Part shown: piece after piece, positions 54,129 through 63,196 of the stretch
Numbering within the stretch: position 1 is the stretch's first letter
Layout of the letters: the number at the start of each line of letters is the position of its first letter
Source of the DNA: JABMMZ01 sp964438995
GTDB lineage: Bacteria; Bacteroidota; Bacteroidia; NS11-12g; UBA955
NCBI GenBank assembly: GCA_964438995.1
Contig: CAYTMQ010000010.1
Coordinates: forward strand, 62,001 to 126,000
Reading direction: 5' to 3'
DNA: 64,000 bases
The notes under the pieces: model-generated
Seen by the model: the letters and a program-made list of their open reading frames with translations, nothing else
Told to the model about the DNA's origin: nothing
Databases searched by the model: none
Position numbers and translations under genes: made by a program

Positions 54129-54980
54129 TTAGTTCAAAATAAATTTAGCGCACACCCAGTTTTTCTTCATTTTATTTTCAAGAAACTCTAAGCCGTGTTT
54201 TGCACATTCAATTTTAATGTCATTTAAATCGTCTAAATAAAAGCCACTTAATAAAAGGGTAGACCCCGTTTTCATGGATTTTACATAGTATTTAATATCA
54301 GCGAGTAATATATGTCTATTGATATTGGCTATGAAGACATCGAAAAGTTTATCATAATTTTTTAGCATACCTGCATCACCCAAGATCATATCAAAATTTT
54401 TAATGCCATTTTTTTCAATGTTTTCTTGAGAATTTTCATAACACCAGCCATCATTATCAATACCAACCACATGCTTGCAACCAATCATAGAAGCTAAAAT
54501 ACCAAGTATACCAGTTCCAGTACCCATATCCATAACTTCTTTATCCTGTAAATTGATTTCTAATAGGTATTCTGCCATCATGCTAGTGGTCTCGTGGTGA
54601 CCAGTGCCAAAGCTCATTTTAGGGTCGATGATGATCTCATATTTGGCTTTGATATCTGTATTGTGGAAGCTACTTTTTATAAGGCATTGGTTGCCGATAA
54701 GAATAGGTTGAAAATAATTCTTTTCCCATTCTTCGTTCCAGTTTTTAGGTTTGATGACTTCGATAGAATAAGCATCAAAACACAATCCTTTTTCTATTAA
54801 TTCTTCAACAATGATTTTGATTTCATCTGCAGTTTTTTCATCTTCTTCAACATACGCTTTGATGAATTCATCTTCTGCAGTGCCTTCGAAACCAAAATCT
54901 CCTAAATAGGCTGTAATGATTTCTACATTTTCATCAACAGGTTCGCAGGCTGTTAAGCTTACTTCTATATAATTTTTCAT
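54129..54980 (-). CDS. prmA: Ribosomal protein L11 methyltransferase
   Basis: Methylates lysines and the N-terminus of ribosomal protein L11 with S-adenosylmethionine. A substrate-binding N-terminal domain (about residues 1-110, with NWNEEWEKNYFQPI) precedes the methyltransferase domain: DPKMSFGTGHHETTSMM, VMDMGTGTGILGILAS and IANINRHIL, the PrmA-specific N/IN variant of the catalytic motif. I chose ATG 54980 (MKNYIEVSL), one base after the kynU stop. Upstream in-frame starts would overlap kynU. Length is 283 aa. Confidence 0.93.
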   Translation of the reverse strand: MKNYIEVSLTACEPVDENVEIITAYLGDFGFEGTAEDEFIKAYVEEDEKTADEIKIIVEELIEKGLCFDAYSIEVIKPKNWNEEWEKNYFQPILIGNQCLIKSSFHNTDIKAKYEIIIDPKMSFGTGHHETTSMMAEYLLEINLQDKEVMDMGTGTGILGILASMIGCKHVVGIDNDGWCYENSQENIEKNGIKNFDMILGDAGMLKNYDKLFDVFIANINRHILLADIKYYVKSMKTGSTLLLSGFYLDDLNDIKIECAKHGLEFLENKMKKNWVCAKFILN

Positions 54981-54981
54981 T

Positions 54982-56253
54982 TTATGCATTAAACGATTGA
55001 AGTATCTGACCAAATCTAAATATATCCTCGAAAGAATTGTACAAAGGCACTGGAGCCATTCTAATTACATTTGGATTTCTCCAGTCAGCGATTACCCCAT
55101 TGTCTGTTAAATAATCAAATATTTGTTTGCCATTATCGCCTGTAAGTACGCTGATTTGACAGCCTCTTTCAGGTGCTTTAGGTGTTATAATATTGAATTT
55201 AAGAGCTGGGTTTTTTATCATGGCCTCTTCAATAACGTAGTTTAAATAAGCATTTAATTGTTTGCCTTTAGCAACTAAATGACTCATGCCTGCTCTGGCA
55301 AAAATTTCTAATGATACTTTATGAACAGACATGCTTAATACTGGTGCATTGCTTAATTGCCATCCTTCAGCGCCCATCATGGGTTTAAAACCTTTGAGCA
55401 TTTTAAATCTCACTTCTTCATCATGGCCCCACCAGCCTGCAAATCTTGGTAAATCTGGATTGTTGGCATGGGATTCATGTACAAATACTCCACCTACACT
55501 TCCTGGTCCGGAATTCAAATATTTATAAGAACACCAAGCAGCAAAATCTACTTTCCAATCGTGTAATTGTAAATCAATATTTCCAGCAGCATGTGCTAAA
55601 TCAAATCCAGCAATAGCGCCAATCTGATGGGCTTTTTCAGTAATGTCTTTGATATTGAAAACTTGTCCAGTATAGTATTGCACGCCACTAAAGAAAACTA
55701 ATGCTGTAGTATCTTTATTGTCTTCAATCGCTTTTATGATGTCTTCATGTCTTAGTGCATGTTCATTTTCTCTAGGTTTAAGTTCAATGATTGCATCATC
55801 TGGATTAAATCCATGAAACTTAACTTGTGATTCTACGAGGTACATGTCACTAGGAAATGCGCCAGCTTCCATAATGATTTTATAGCGTTGAGCGTTAGGT
55901 CTATAGAAACTCACAAATAAAAAGTGAAGATTAGAGGTTAATTGGTTCATGACAACCACTTCAATTGGTTTAGCACCAACAACACGAGCGGCGTTTTCTG
56001 TTAAGAATTTGTGATAATGAAACCAAGGGTTTTTGCCTTGAAAATGTCCTTCTACACCTAGATTTCTCCAATCTTCAAGTTCTGTCATGAGCGCTGATTC
56101 AGCCGCTTTTGGTTGTAAACCTAAAGAGTTTCCAGTGAAATACATGGTGTCTTTACCATGGTGTTTTGGAATATGAAATTCATTTCTAAATTCACGCAAA
56201 ATGTCATTAGAGTCCAATTCTTGCGCAAACGATAGCGTATTCTCAAAATTCAT
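54982..56253 (-). CDS. kynU: Kynureninase
   Basis: PLP enzyme that cleaves kynurenine or 3-hydroxykynurenine to anthranilate (or 3-hydroxyanthranilate) and alanine. YFTGNSLGLQPK, WFHYHKFLTENAARVVGA, VMNQLTSNLHFL, FDLAHAAGN and the PLP-lysine CSYKYLNSGPGS are all in order. FAGWWGHDEE and QLSNAPVLSMS follow. Length (423 aa) is normal. No other kynurenine-pathway gene lies in the window. It heads an operon with prmA and an SDR gene, spaced by single bases. Confidence 0.96.
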   Translation of the reverse strand: MNFENTLSFAQELDSNDILREFRNEFHIPKHHGKDTMYFTGNSLGLQPKAAESALMTELEDWRNLGVEGHFQGKNPWFHYHKFLTENAARVVGAKPIEVVVMNQLTSNLHFLFVSFYRPNAQRYKIIMEAGAFPSDMYLVESQVKFHGFNPDDAIIELKPRENEHALRHEDIIKAIEDNKDTTALVFFSGVQYYTGQVFNIKDITEKAHQIGAIAGFDLAHAAGNIDLQLHDWKVDFAAWCSYKYLNSGPGSVGGVFVHESHANNPDLPRFAGWWGHDEEVRFKMLKGFKPMMGAEGWQLSNAPVLSMSVHKVSLEIFARAGMSHLVAKGKQLNAYLNYVIEEAMIKNPALKFNIITPKAPERGCQISVLTGDNGKQIFDYLTDNGVIADWRNPNVIRMAPVPLYNSFEDIFRFGQILQSFNA

Positions 56254-56257
56254 GGCG

Positions 56258-56265
56258 CAAAGGTA
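56258..56265 (-). promoter_or_regulatory. Candidate -7 element TACCTTTG for the kynU operon
   Basis: On the minus strand TACCTTTG followed by C ends 5 bp before the kynU ATG at 56253. If used, transcription would start at or just inside the present ATG, making the mRNA leaderless or implying a later start. The motif matches the consensus, but the spacing is odd. Confidence 0.3.
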
Positions 56266-56315
56266 AGAATTTGAAGTGTTATAGATAAATCAATTTAGTC
56301 GTGTTATAAACACTC

Positions 56316-57788
56316 TTATTCTTTTTTCCGTTTCCAAAGAATCACAATGTTTTCATCAACTTTACTGATGCTGTCAATTTTTTGATAGTGTTTATTATAG
56401 TATTCACTTTCAGGGAAAAACCACGAGAAATAAGCTGTGGTATATGTAGTAATTAAGAAGTCTGGCTTTTGGTCCATTATCTCCTTGTATATTCGTTTTC
56501 GGTTTTCTAATCCAAATTTATCTTCTTTAAAATGAATTGGTAAAGCTACTGGAACAAAAGTAATTGGAACTTTCTTCGCTTTGATATAATAGTCTGATTT
56601 ATCTACATAATCAACAAACAAAGTCTTACTTGGTGATTGTTTCAAAAGTTTAGTAATTCTGTCTTCTTCATATTGAACTAATTCGAATTTTAGTTTACCA
56701 CATTGCAAATAATTGATATTATAGAATGCAAAGGCACTGATAATGATCATAGGCCATTTTAATTCTACACCATTGCGCAATAACAATCCATATATAGAAG
56801 CTATTGAAACAAAGAACATGACAAATACAGGAAAATAGTAATGTCCAAAGTTGTGGGGTGAAATTATAACTAGTGCAATTGAGGTAAAAAATAATAGGAG
56901 ATATAATATAAAATCTAACTGGGCAGTTTTGTATTTGTAAATGATGGTAACGCTGTATATTAAAAAGAAAATCAGTGAGAGGTTGTGATATCCAAAAAGT
57001 ACATAAAAATCGTTGAATTTGACTTTCAATGAAACTACTTCGCTTTGAGACGCATAAAACAAACTGTATTCTAGCATTTCAACAAATGCAGTTAAAGAAC
57101 CAGTTATATATAGAATAGATAAAAATAGAATAGAAGGTAAGCTAAAAAATACCACATATTGCCATAGTTTCTTGCGAACTTGAATTTGTCTTAGATGAAT
57201 GATTGAGGCCACTAAAGCAATTAGTATATAGGGCTCTCGAAACCAGAAGCTACAACCAAAAAATACCAAGGGCAGAAACTCTGTTATTCTTCTTTGATGG
57301 GTATTGTAAAAGGATGATATTGCAAGACCAACCATTATAAAGAGTATACCATATATTTCCGTATATAATCCATCGCCAACATTGTTTTTATAAATGGTAT
57401 AAGCTAAAGCAATTGAACCGAAAATAAGTGTTAATGACAGTGATTTGAATTGATTGAAAAGATAAATGTAAATTGATGCACTCAAAACCATTAGTGAAAT
57501 ATACACCATAAAAAAGAGCGCATAAACTTTGTTTGGAATTAAAATTAGGAATATTTCAATGTAGTAAAATATCCCAGGAGGCTTGTTTTCCCAAGCATCT
57601 ACATACAAAGTTCCACCTTTTAAATCTTTGTATGCAACTGCACTGAAGATACCACCGTCGGTATACATAACACCAGGTTGTATGAAATACAAAATTAAGC
57701 CTGTTGCTATGATCAAACATGCTATAAGTCCGAAGTAGAATTTTTTATTGTCTTCAGTTTTAGGAAGATTTGTGAAGGAAATAAACAA
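56316..57788 (-). CDS. GT-C-type integral membrane glycosyltransferase (GT39-like)
   Basis: Polytopic protein of 490 aa with about eleven membrane segments. The first external loop has YTDGGIFSAVAYKDLKGG with D44 in the place of the catalytic Asp, and then DAWENKPPGIFYY, resembling the HKPP motif of lipid-linked-sugar transferases such as PMT/ArnT. A C-terminal periplasmic domain follows from about residue 370. The TTG start overlaps the tyrosine phosphatase gene by 29 bp, so the two are coupled. It probably glycosylates lipid A, protein or another envelope acceptor. Confidence 0.75.
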   Translation of the reverse strand: MFISFTNLPKTEDNKKFYFGLIACLIIATGLILYFIQPGVMYTDGGIFSAVAYKDLKGGTLYVDAWENKPPGIFYYIEIFLILIPNKVYALFFMVYISLMVLSASIYIYLFNQFKSLSLTLIFGSIALAYTIYKNNVGDGLYTEIYGILFIMVGLAISSFYNTHQRRITEFLPLVFFGCSFWFREPYILIALVASIIHLRQIQVRKKLWQYVVFFSLPSILFLSILYITGSLTAFVEMLEYSLFYASQSEVVSLKVKFNDFYVLFGYHNLSLIFFLIYSVTIIYKYKTAQLDFILYLLLFFTSIALVIISPHNFGHYYFPVFVMFFVSIASIYGLLLRNGVELKWPMIIISAFAFYNINYLQCGKLKFELVQYEEDRITKLLKQSPSKTLFVDYVDKSDYYIKAKKVPITFVPVALPIHFKEDKFGLENRKRIYKEIMDQKPDFLITTYTTAYFSWFFPESEYYNKHYQKIDSISKVDENIVILWKRKKE

Positions 57789-58221
57789 GGTCTTTTGTAA
57801 TTATATTTAACATTTCAAAAACATCATCAAACTCTTTTTGCCCTCCAAAATATGGGTCTGGCACAATTTGATTTTTAAATTCAGGGTGGAAATGGGTAAG
57901 TAAGTTGACCTTATGTGCCATTTCTGGTCTAATGGCTACAACATTGCTGTAATTGCTATGGTCCATAACTAAAAGATGGTCAAATTCATCGAAATCAGTG
58001 TGCTTGATTTGTCTAGCCTTGTGGGTCAATTCAATACCGTTTTTTTGAGCAGTTTTTCTCATGCGAGGGTCTGCAAGTTCGCCTGCATGCCAATCGCCTG
58101 TGCCACAAGAATCGATTTCAAAAATATGATCCAATTGAAGTTCAGAAACATGATGTTTAAAAAGTCCTTCTGCTAGCGGACTTCTACAAATATTACCAAG
58201 ACAAATGAACAATACTTTCAT
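57760..58221 (-). CDS. Low-molecular-weight protein-tyrosine phosphatase
   Basis: Cytoplasmic phosphatase of 153 aa. The P-loop is CLGNICRSP (Cys7, Arg13, Ser14), and the general acid Asp is in VPDPYFGG. SCGTGDWHAGELAD matches the family. In many bacteria such enzymes act on tyrosine kinases of polysaccharide export. Here the partner in the same operon is a GT-C membrane protein, and the main polysaccharide locus is 20 kb away. A TAAATTTG element on the minus strand at 58247-58254 lies 25 bp upstream. Confidence 0.94.
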   Translation of the reverse strand: MKVLFICLGNICRSPLAEGLFKHHVSELQLDHIFEIDSCGTGDWHAGELADPRMRKTAQKNGIELTHKARQIKHTDFDEFDHLLVMDHSNYSNVVAIRPEMAHKVNLLTHFHPEFKNQIVPDPYFGGQKEFDDVFEMLNIITKDLVYFLHKSS

Positions 58222-58272
58222 TCAATTTAATACACTTTAAAGCATACAAATTTAATGAAAATGAACAGATTA

Positions 58273-58395
58273 TTACATAGTGCCCATATCTGTTGAAGTG
58301 CCTCTGCTTCCGTTGCATTTACGAGCCCCGCCGCATGCAGTGATAAAAATGGTACTTAATACAAGTAATAAAACGATTGCCGATTTGATGTTCAT
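58273..58395 (-). CDS. Tiny lipoprotein, 40 aa
   Basis: A short gene read on the minus strand from ATG 58395 to TAA 58273. A hydrophobic signal (KSAIVLLLVLSTIFI) ends in the lipobox TAC, after which only CGGARKCNGSRGTSTDMGTM remains. The mature peptide is about 20 residues with Cys21 as the lipidated residue and a second Cys. The same build (CGG, RK, then Cys) is present in the gene at 63214. It lies 51 bp upstream of the tyrosine phosphatase gene on the same strand. Function unknown. Confidence 0.7.
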   Translation of the reverse strand: MNIKSAIVLLLVLSTIFITACGGARKCNGSRGTSTDMGTM

Positions 58396-58568
58396 GATTG
58401 AATGTTTCTAAATTTTATAACGCAATATACAAACAAAAAGTATATGGTTTTTAAAATTAAATTAGTCAAGTATTTGTTTGTTTATAGTGTACTTACAATA
58501 TTATTTGACCTATAAAGTTTAACACATAGAATTCAAGCTATTTATTTATTTTTGTAATCAGGTCAAAA
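58396..58568 (+). promoter_or_regulatory. Intergenic region with candidate -7 element TATTTTTG for the Omp85 gene
   Basis: A very AT-rich stretch between the divergent tiny lipoprotein and Omp85 genes. TATTTTTG at 58547-58554 matches TAnnTTTG and lies 14 bp before the ATG at 58569. The nearest upstream TTTG (58504-58507) is 39 bp away, too far. No other structure is recognised. Confidence 0.35.
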
Positions 58569-60329
58569 ATGCGAATCCTTATACCAATTTTAATTATAGT
58601 ATGCCATTTTAGTATAGGTACTACTAATGGATTTGCACAGGTTTATCGTTTAAACATTCCAAATAATCCTCTTAATTTCAAATATCCAGATAGATTAGAC
58701 AGCACTCAAATAAATAACTTTACCTACCGTTTCGCCAATCAGTATAAAGTTAAAGGGTATTTGGCAGTTTCGGTAGATAGTATTTCATGGAGCAAGGAAC
58801 AAGTAAATGTGTATTTTTATTTTGGACAAGTATATAAAATTGGCAATATCAAAGTAAGCAATGATTCAAATACTGGAACCTTTAATCAAATCGGACTTAG
58901 GTATACAAACAACCTTGCAGATTCTTTAAGCGGTTCTAAAATGGCTGATGAAGTATTGGTTTACCTCGAAAACAATGGTTTTCCTTTTAGTAGTATCAAG
59001 GTTGACAATTTGCTAAATAATGATAGAATAGAATATAATCTAGATATAAGAAGTGGGCCCTATTTTGTTTACGATACCTCTCAGATTGATGGCGACCAGT
59101 TACTTAACAAAAAGTTTTTAGCGGCATACACTGGTCTAAAACCTGGTATGCCATTCAATGAATCAGTGTTTAGAAAAGCTCATAGTAAACTGAATCAACT
59201 GCCATTTTTAACATCAGAACGTATACCACAGGTGGCTTTTATTTATGGCGGCAAGGCCAAACCATTTTATTATTTAAAAAAGAGAAGTTCAGACCAAATT
59301 AACGGTATTGTAGGATTAGCGCCTAATACAACTACAGGCAACAATCAAAGTAGTGTTGTATTTACAGGCGAATTTTTACTTAAACTCAACAATCTTTTCA
59401 AAAGCGCTAAAACTTTAACCATTAACTGGAGGAGTTTTAAGGCACGATCTCAAGAATTAAAAACGGCTTTTAATTATCCATACATTTTAGGTAAGCCTAT
59501 AGGTGCAGATATCGGACTTGAACTAACTAAATTTGATACATTATACACCAACATTCAAAGGTTAATAGGCCTTCAATACTATACTTCAGGTATTAATGGG
59601 TTGAAGTTCTTTTATCAAGTCAATTCAACTAATTTGAATTATGTTGATACCAATTTGATAAGAAGTACCAAGCAGTTTCCTGCTATCAACGCTGTTCAAA
59701 TAAGGCAATATGGTATATCTGCAAATTTTAACTTACTTGATAATAGATTCAATCCTTATAAAGGATGGTTTATAGATGTCATGATGTCGGCTGGTAGCAA
59801 GAAAATACAGAAGGACAACACCATTTCTGAAATCAAGTTCGGCAATGGATATACTTTATATGATTCAAATGTGTTAAACAGCAATCAGTTTTTATGGAAA
59901 TGTAAAATCGAAAAGTATTTGCCAATCTCAAGTAGTTCCACTTTAAAGTTTGGAGCAATGTCTTATCAGATTTCGGCACCAAAAATTTATTTCAATGAAT
60001 TATTTAGAGAAGGTGGTATAAATTCTCTCAAAGGATTCAATGAACAAAGTATATTTGCAAGCAATTTTAATATGCTTGAGTTAGAGTATAGATTCATCAT
60101 TGGAAGAAATTCTAATATCAGAGCATTTTGGAATGGCGCTTATTATGAAGACAAAAGTTATGGACGAATAAACAATGTCTACGACTTTCCTTGGGGATTT
60201 GGGATAGGCGGTAATATTGAGACTGGAGCTGGAATATTGAATATCATCTATGCATTAGGCAAAGAGAAAAACAACGGCTTTGATTTAAGAACAGGTAAGG
60301 TACATTTTGGAATAAGTAGTTATTTTTAG
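58569..60329 (+). CDS. Omp85-family outer-membrane protein (BamA/TamA-like)
   Basis: A beta-barrel assembly or translocation-type protein of 586 aa. The signal peptide ends at TNGFAQ. The N-terminal part (about 30-240) has POTRA-like segments (VYKIGNIKVSND, ADEVLVYLENNGFPF). The barrel has the Omp85 motif FREGGINSLKGFNEQ near residue 480 and ends FGISSYF with a terminal Phe, as expected for outer-membrane insertion. It is shorter than BamA, and no Skp gene is adjacent, so it is more likely a TamA-like or specialised member. A DUF4271 gene follows. Confidence 0.88.
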   Translation: MRILIPILIIVCHFSIGTTNGFAQVYRLNIPNNPLNFKYPDRLDSTQINNFTYRFANQYKVKGYLAVSVDSISWSKEQVNVYFYFGQVYKIGNIKVSNDSNTGTFNQIGLRYTNNLADSLSGSKMADEVLVYLENNGFPFSSIKVDNLLNNDRIEYNLDIRSGPYFVYDTSQIDGDQLLNKKFLAAYTGLKPGMPFNESVFRKAHSKLNQLPFLTSERIPQVAFIYGGKAKPFYYLKKRSSDQINGIVGLAPNTTTGNNQSSVVFTGEFLLKLNNLFKSAKTLTINWRSFKARSQELKTAFNYPYILGKPIGADIGLELTKFDTLYTNIQRLIGLQYYTSGINGLKFFYQVNSTNLNYVDTNLIRSTKQFPAINAVQIRQYGISANFNLLDNRFNPYKGWFIDVMMSAGSKKIQKDNTISEIKFGNGYTLYDSNVLNSNQFLWKCKIEKYLPISSSSTLKFGAMSYQISAPKIYFNELFREGGINSLKGFNEQSIFASNFNMLELEYRFIIGRNSNIRAFWNGAYYEDKSYGRINNVYDFPWGFGIGGNIETGAGILNIIYALGKEKNNGFDLRTGKVHFGISSYF

Positions 60330-60351
60330 GAAGTTATACATAGCGTTTTTT

Positions 60352-61257
60352 GTGCTGACGGCCATAACTGGAAACATAGCCGCACAAGAAGATACAACCA
60401 TGTCTCTGAAAGAAATGGATAGTATCAACAATCTGTTATACAACCAGTATATAGGAGATACAATTGTTAAAAAAGATACATTAACTCCACAGAAGTTTGT
60501 ACCCTACGACAGAATAATATATAGAAATTCTAAAGCTAATTTAAGAAAATCTTTAACAGCATCTAAGAATCCTAACTACAGACAGAATCTTAATAATTGG
60601 ATAGTTTTTGTGTGGGGTATGATAATTTTACTATTTGTAATTTTTTTTAAAACAAACTTTCCTTTACAGTATCGATTGTTGAATAAAGCATGGTATAGTC
60701 ATATCAGTTTCAATGAATTTTTCGATACACAAACTTCTGTTTTTAAAAACAGCAAATTGTTCACTTGGTTGATTATTAGTCAAGTTATTTCTATTGGTGT
60801 TTACATAGTTATAAAGGTGATTATCAGAGAGGAAAATTTGAGTATCAAGTTAAATGAAATATCATTAATCGGACTTATTTCACTATCTGTAATAGTCCTA
60901 TTTACGGCAAATCAGTGGTTGAAAAGTGTATTTGCTTTTTCATTTTATCAACCTGGATTAAGCCATGATTACGCTATTATTTTTAGAATTCAAGCCTATA
61001 TTTCATCAGTGGTTTTATTGCCCATATTGTTAATGATTTACTATAATGGAGCGCCTAATATGAATGTTATAATTATTATAGTATTAATTGTTTACATATT
61101 GGTAGTATACGCTAGCAGTTTGATCAAATTTATCTTTTCAGGTCGCTTTTTACAAAACCAGTCAAATTTCATTTTAATTTTGTATCTTTGCGCCTTCGAA
61201 ATTTTACCTCTGTTGGTGTTGGTAAAGTCGATAACCCACTTACTTGAATATGACTAA
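60352..61257 (+). CDS. DUF4271-family membrane protein
   Basis: Membrane protein of 301 aa from GTG 60352. A signal-like start and a periplasmic stretch (about 15-80) are followed by six to seven transmembrane segments. The body matches the DUF4271 family, found in Bacteroidota beside hemD, as here. The hydrophobic signal continues upstream of the GTG in frame (FRKLYIAFFVL before TAITGNIAAQ), and the only upstream candidates before the stop at 60313 are non-standard codons such as ATT 60322. The true start may therefore be ATT, overlapping the Omp85 stop. Function unknown. Confidence 0.8.
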   Translation: MLTAITGNIAAQEDTTMSLKEMDSINNLLYNQYIGDTIVKKDTLTPQKFVPYDRIIYRNSKANLRKSLTASKNPNYRQNLNNWIVFVWGMIILLFVIFFKTNFPLQYRLLNKAWYSHISFNEFFDTQTSVFKNSKLFTWLIISQVISIGVYIVIKVIIREENLSIKLNEISLIGLISLSVIVLFTANQWLKSVFAFSFYQPGLSHDYAIIFRIQAYISSVVLLPILLMIYYNGAPNMNVIIIIVLIVYILVVYASSLIKFIFSGRFLQNQSNFILILYLCAFEILPLLVLVKSITHLLEYD

Positions 61258-62011
61258 AGAAGGAAAAGTTAAAACGATACTTATTTCTCAAAACAAACCT
61301 GAACCTGGCAAAAAATCTATCTTTGATGATTTAGCAGCTAAGTTTAAAGTTAAAATTGATTATCGTTCTTTTATCCAAGTTGACCCAGTTCCGGGGAGAG
61401 AAGTGAGAAGGAATAAAGTAAACATTCTGAACCATACAGCTATAATCTTTAATTCTAAGAATGCTGTTGATCATTTTTTCAGAGTAGTTGAAGAACTTCG
61501 AGTTGAGTTACCTCAGGATATGAAGTATTTTTGTTTGACCGAGGGAATTGGGATGTACATTCAAAAGTACATCTTCTTAAGAAAAAGAAAGGTGTTCTAT
61601 CCGAAAACCAATTTAGAGTCTGATTTTTTGAATTTGATTTTGAATCATAAAACAGAGAAGTACTTATTTCCTTGTTCTGATATCAGAAAATCGACCATTC
61701 CAGACTTTTTCAAAAAACACAAATTGAATTTTGTTGAAAGCACAATGTATAAAACAGTTTCAGCAGATTTAAGCGATTTGGAAAATGTGTTTTATGACGT
61801 CATCGTGTTTTTCTCACCTGCAGATATAAAGTCTCTTTTCGATAATTTTCCTAATTTCAAACAAAACGATACCAGATTAGCAGCATTTGGTGAGAGCACT
61901 CAAAGAGCCATTCAAGAGCACGAATTATTTTGTAACATTCCAGCTCCAACAAAAGACAATCCATCTATTGTAAAGGCTTTAGAAACGTACATTAAAACAG
62001 TAAATTCTTAG
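61250..62011 (+). CDS. hemD: Uroporphyrinogen-III synthase
   Basis: Closes and isomerises hydroxymethylbilane to uroporphyrinogen III in haem and cobalamin synthesis. The sequence is weakly conserved as usual: ILISQNKPEPG at the start, IIFNSKNAVDHFF, FCLTEGIG, LFPCSDIRKSTIPDFF, MYKTVSADLS, VIVFFSPADIKSLF and AAFGESTQRAI. ATG 61250 is preferred over TTG 61244. It overlaps the DUF4271 gene by 8 bp, and its last 4 bp overlap the convergent methyltransferase gene. No other haem gene lies in the window. Confidence 0.86.
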   Translation: MTKEGKVKTILISQNKPEPGKKSIFDDLAAKFKVKIDYRSFIQVDPVPGREVRRNKVNILNHTAIIFNSKNAVDHFFRVVEELRVELPQDMKYFCLTEGIGMYIQKYIFLRKRKVFYPKTNLESDFLNLILNHKTEKYLFPCSDIRKSTIPDFFKKHKLNFVESTMYKTVSADLSDLENVFYDVIVFFSPADIKSLFDNFPNFKQNDTRLAAFGESTQRAIQEHELFCNIPAPTKDNPSIVKALETYIKTVNS

Positions 62012-63063
62012 TTGATTTTTTTACAATGGTAAAACAATGACTTACCATTTGAAGGCAAAACAAAGACATAGTCATTTCCTCCTTCTTTTACTTTTAATGA
62101 TTGCCTAAGTTGTTCCGTAGAATAGTTTAAGCCCCTGACTTTTAAATTGATTTGAGTGATTGAATTCTGCTTTAAGTACTTTTGGAGCGCTTTAGAGCTA
62201 AATTCTGCTGAATGGTTGATAGTAAAAATTCTTCCAATAAAATTATCCAATAAATTTGAAGAGGTAAAATAGGGTACTTTGTTGTCAATTTGATTTAAGC
62301 CTAATAGAGCCGCATATTGATTGAAGTGTCTGACTTTTACAATACTGGCACCAACTTCATAGAAATACTTATCTTCAGTTTGACTGTCTTGTAATTTAAT
62401 TGAAGTATTAGATTGTTTAAATCTAACTGTATTAATAAGAGAGCCATCGCAATCTGTACAAATCAATTCGAAATCAGTATTTTGAGCAGCATTACATTCA
62501 ATTAGGAGCTCTTTCATTTCACCTTTTCTACTGATTGAATAAATTCTATTTACATGAATTAATTCTTTAAATGACATTTCATAATCATATAAGGGTGAAC
62601 ATTTAATAAGTACGATATTTGATATTTTTAGAAGCTTTGGAAGTAGTTCTATACTGTTAGGTTGGTGTTCAGACAAAAGGATTTGTCGCTTGTCTTCATT
62701 TCTTCTGTCAGGATCGATATAAATTAAGTCGTATTGATTGGTATTTGAACCTAAAAAATCTTCAGCATTTGAGCTTATTCTATTAACATTATGAACGTTC
62801 AATTGCTTAAAATTAAAATTACTAATTAAGTTTAGTTCGATATTGGGTTCAAGTGATGTTACGGATTTAAAAGTTCTTGAAAATGCCCAATCATCAATGC
62901 CTAGACCACCTGTTAAATCTAAAAGTGAATTTCCATAGTACAAACTAGCTTTATAATTGGCGATGTCTTCTGAGCTACATTGTTCAAAAGACCTTCTATT
63001 GATGAGACAGCTAGCCCTGAAATGTTCTGGTAGCTTGTCTTTAAATGATTTGTTCAAAGCCAA
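62008..63063 (-). CDS. Class I SAM-dependent methyltransferase with THUMP-like C-terminal domain
   Basis: Methyltransferase motif I is DLTGGLGIDDWAFS, and IDPDRRNE is the catalytic-loop region. CSSEDIANYKA before motif I and the C-terminal domain (about 270-351, with VRGLNYSTEQLRQSLK) match the THUMP-like methyltransferase family, probably acting on RNA. The first canonical start is TTG 63063. The frame stays open upstream and reads EIIFLRQEAESLGFDRFLY and then NKGYIASYIAETLALNKSF, which looks like the family's missing N-terminus. No ATG, GTG or TTG occurs there; ATT 63192 is the best candidate. The gene may therefore run to 63192. Confidence 0.8.
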   Translation of the reverse strand: MALNKSFKDKLPEHFRASCLINRRSFEQCSSEDIANYKASLYYGNSLLDLTGGLGIDDWAFSRTFKSVTSLEPNIELNLISNFNFKQLNVHNVNRISSNAEDFLGSNTNQYDLIYIDPDRRNEDKRQILLSEHQPNSIELLPKLLKISNIVLIKCSPLYDYEMSFKELIHVNRIYSISRKGEMKELLIECNAAQNTDFELICTDCDGSLINTVRFKQSNTSIKLQDSQTEDKYFYEVGASIVKVRHFNQYAALLGLNQIDNKVPYFTSSNLLDNFIGRIFTINHSAEFSSKALQKYLKQNSITQINLKVRGLNYSTEQLRQSLKVKEGGNDYVFVLPSNGKSLFYHCKKIN

Positions 63064-63188
63064 GGTTTCTGCAATATAGGACGCTATGTATCCCTTATTT
63101 TTCAGATGTTTATATAAAAACCTATCAAAACCAAGGGATTCAGCCTCCTGACGTAGAAAAATTATTTCGTTATCTAAATTATTTGAGT

Positions 63189-63196
63189 TAATTTTG
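63189..63196 (+). promoter_or_regulatory. Candidate -7 element TAATTTTG for the tiny lipoprotein and ytxJ
   Basis: TAATTTTG followed by T matches TAnnTTTGY and lies 17 bp before the ATG at 63214. It would overlap the extended start of the divergent methyltransferase gene if that starts at 63192. The upstream half-site is not clear. Confidence 0.35.
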
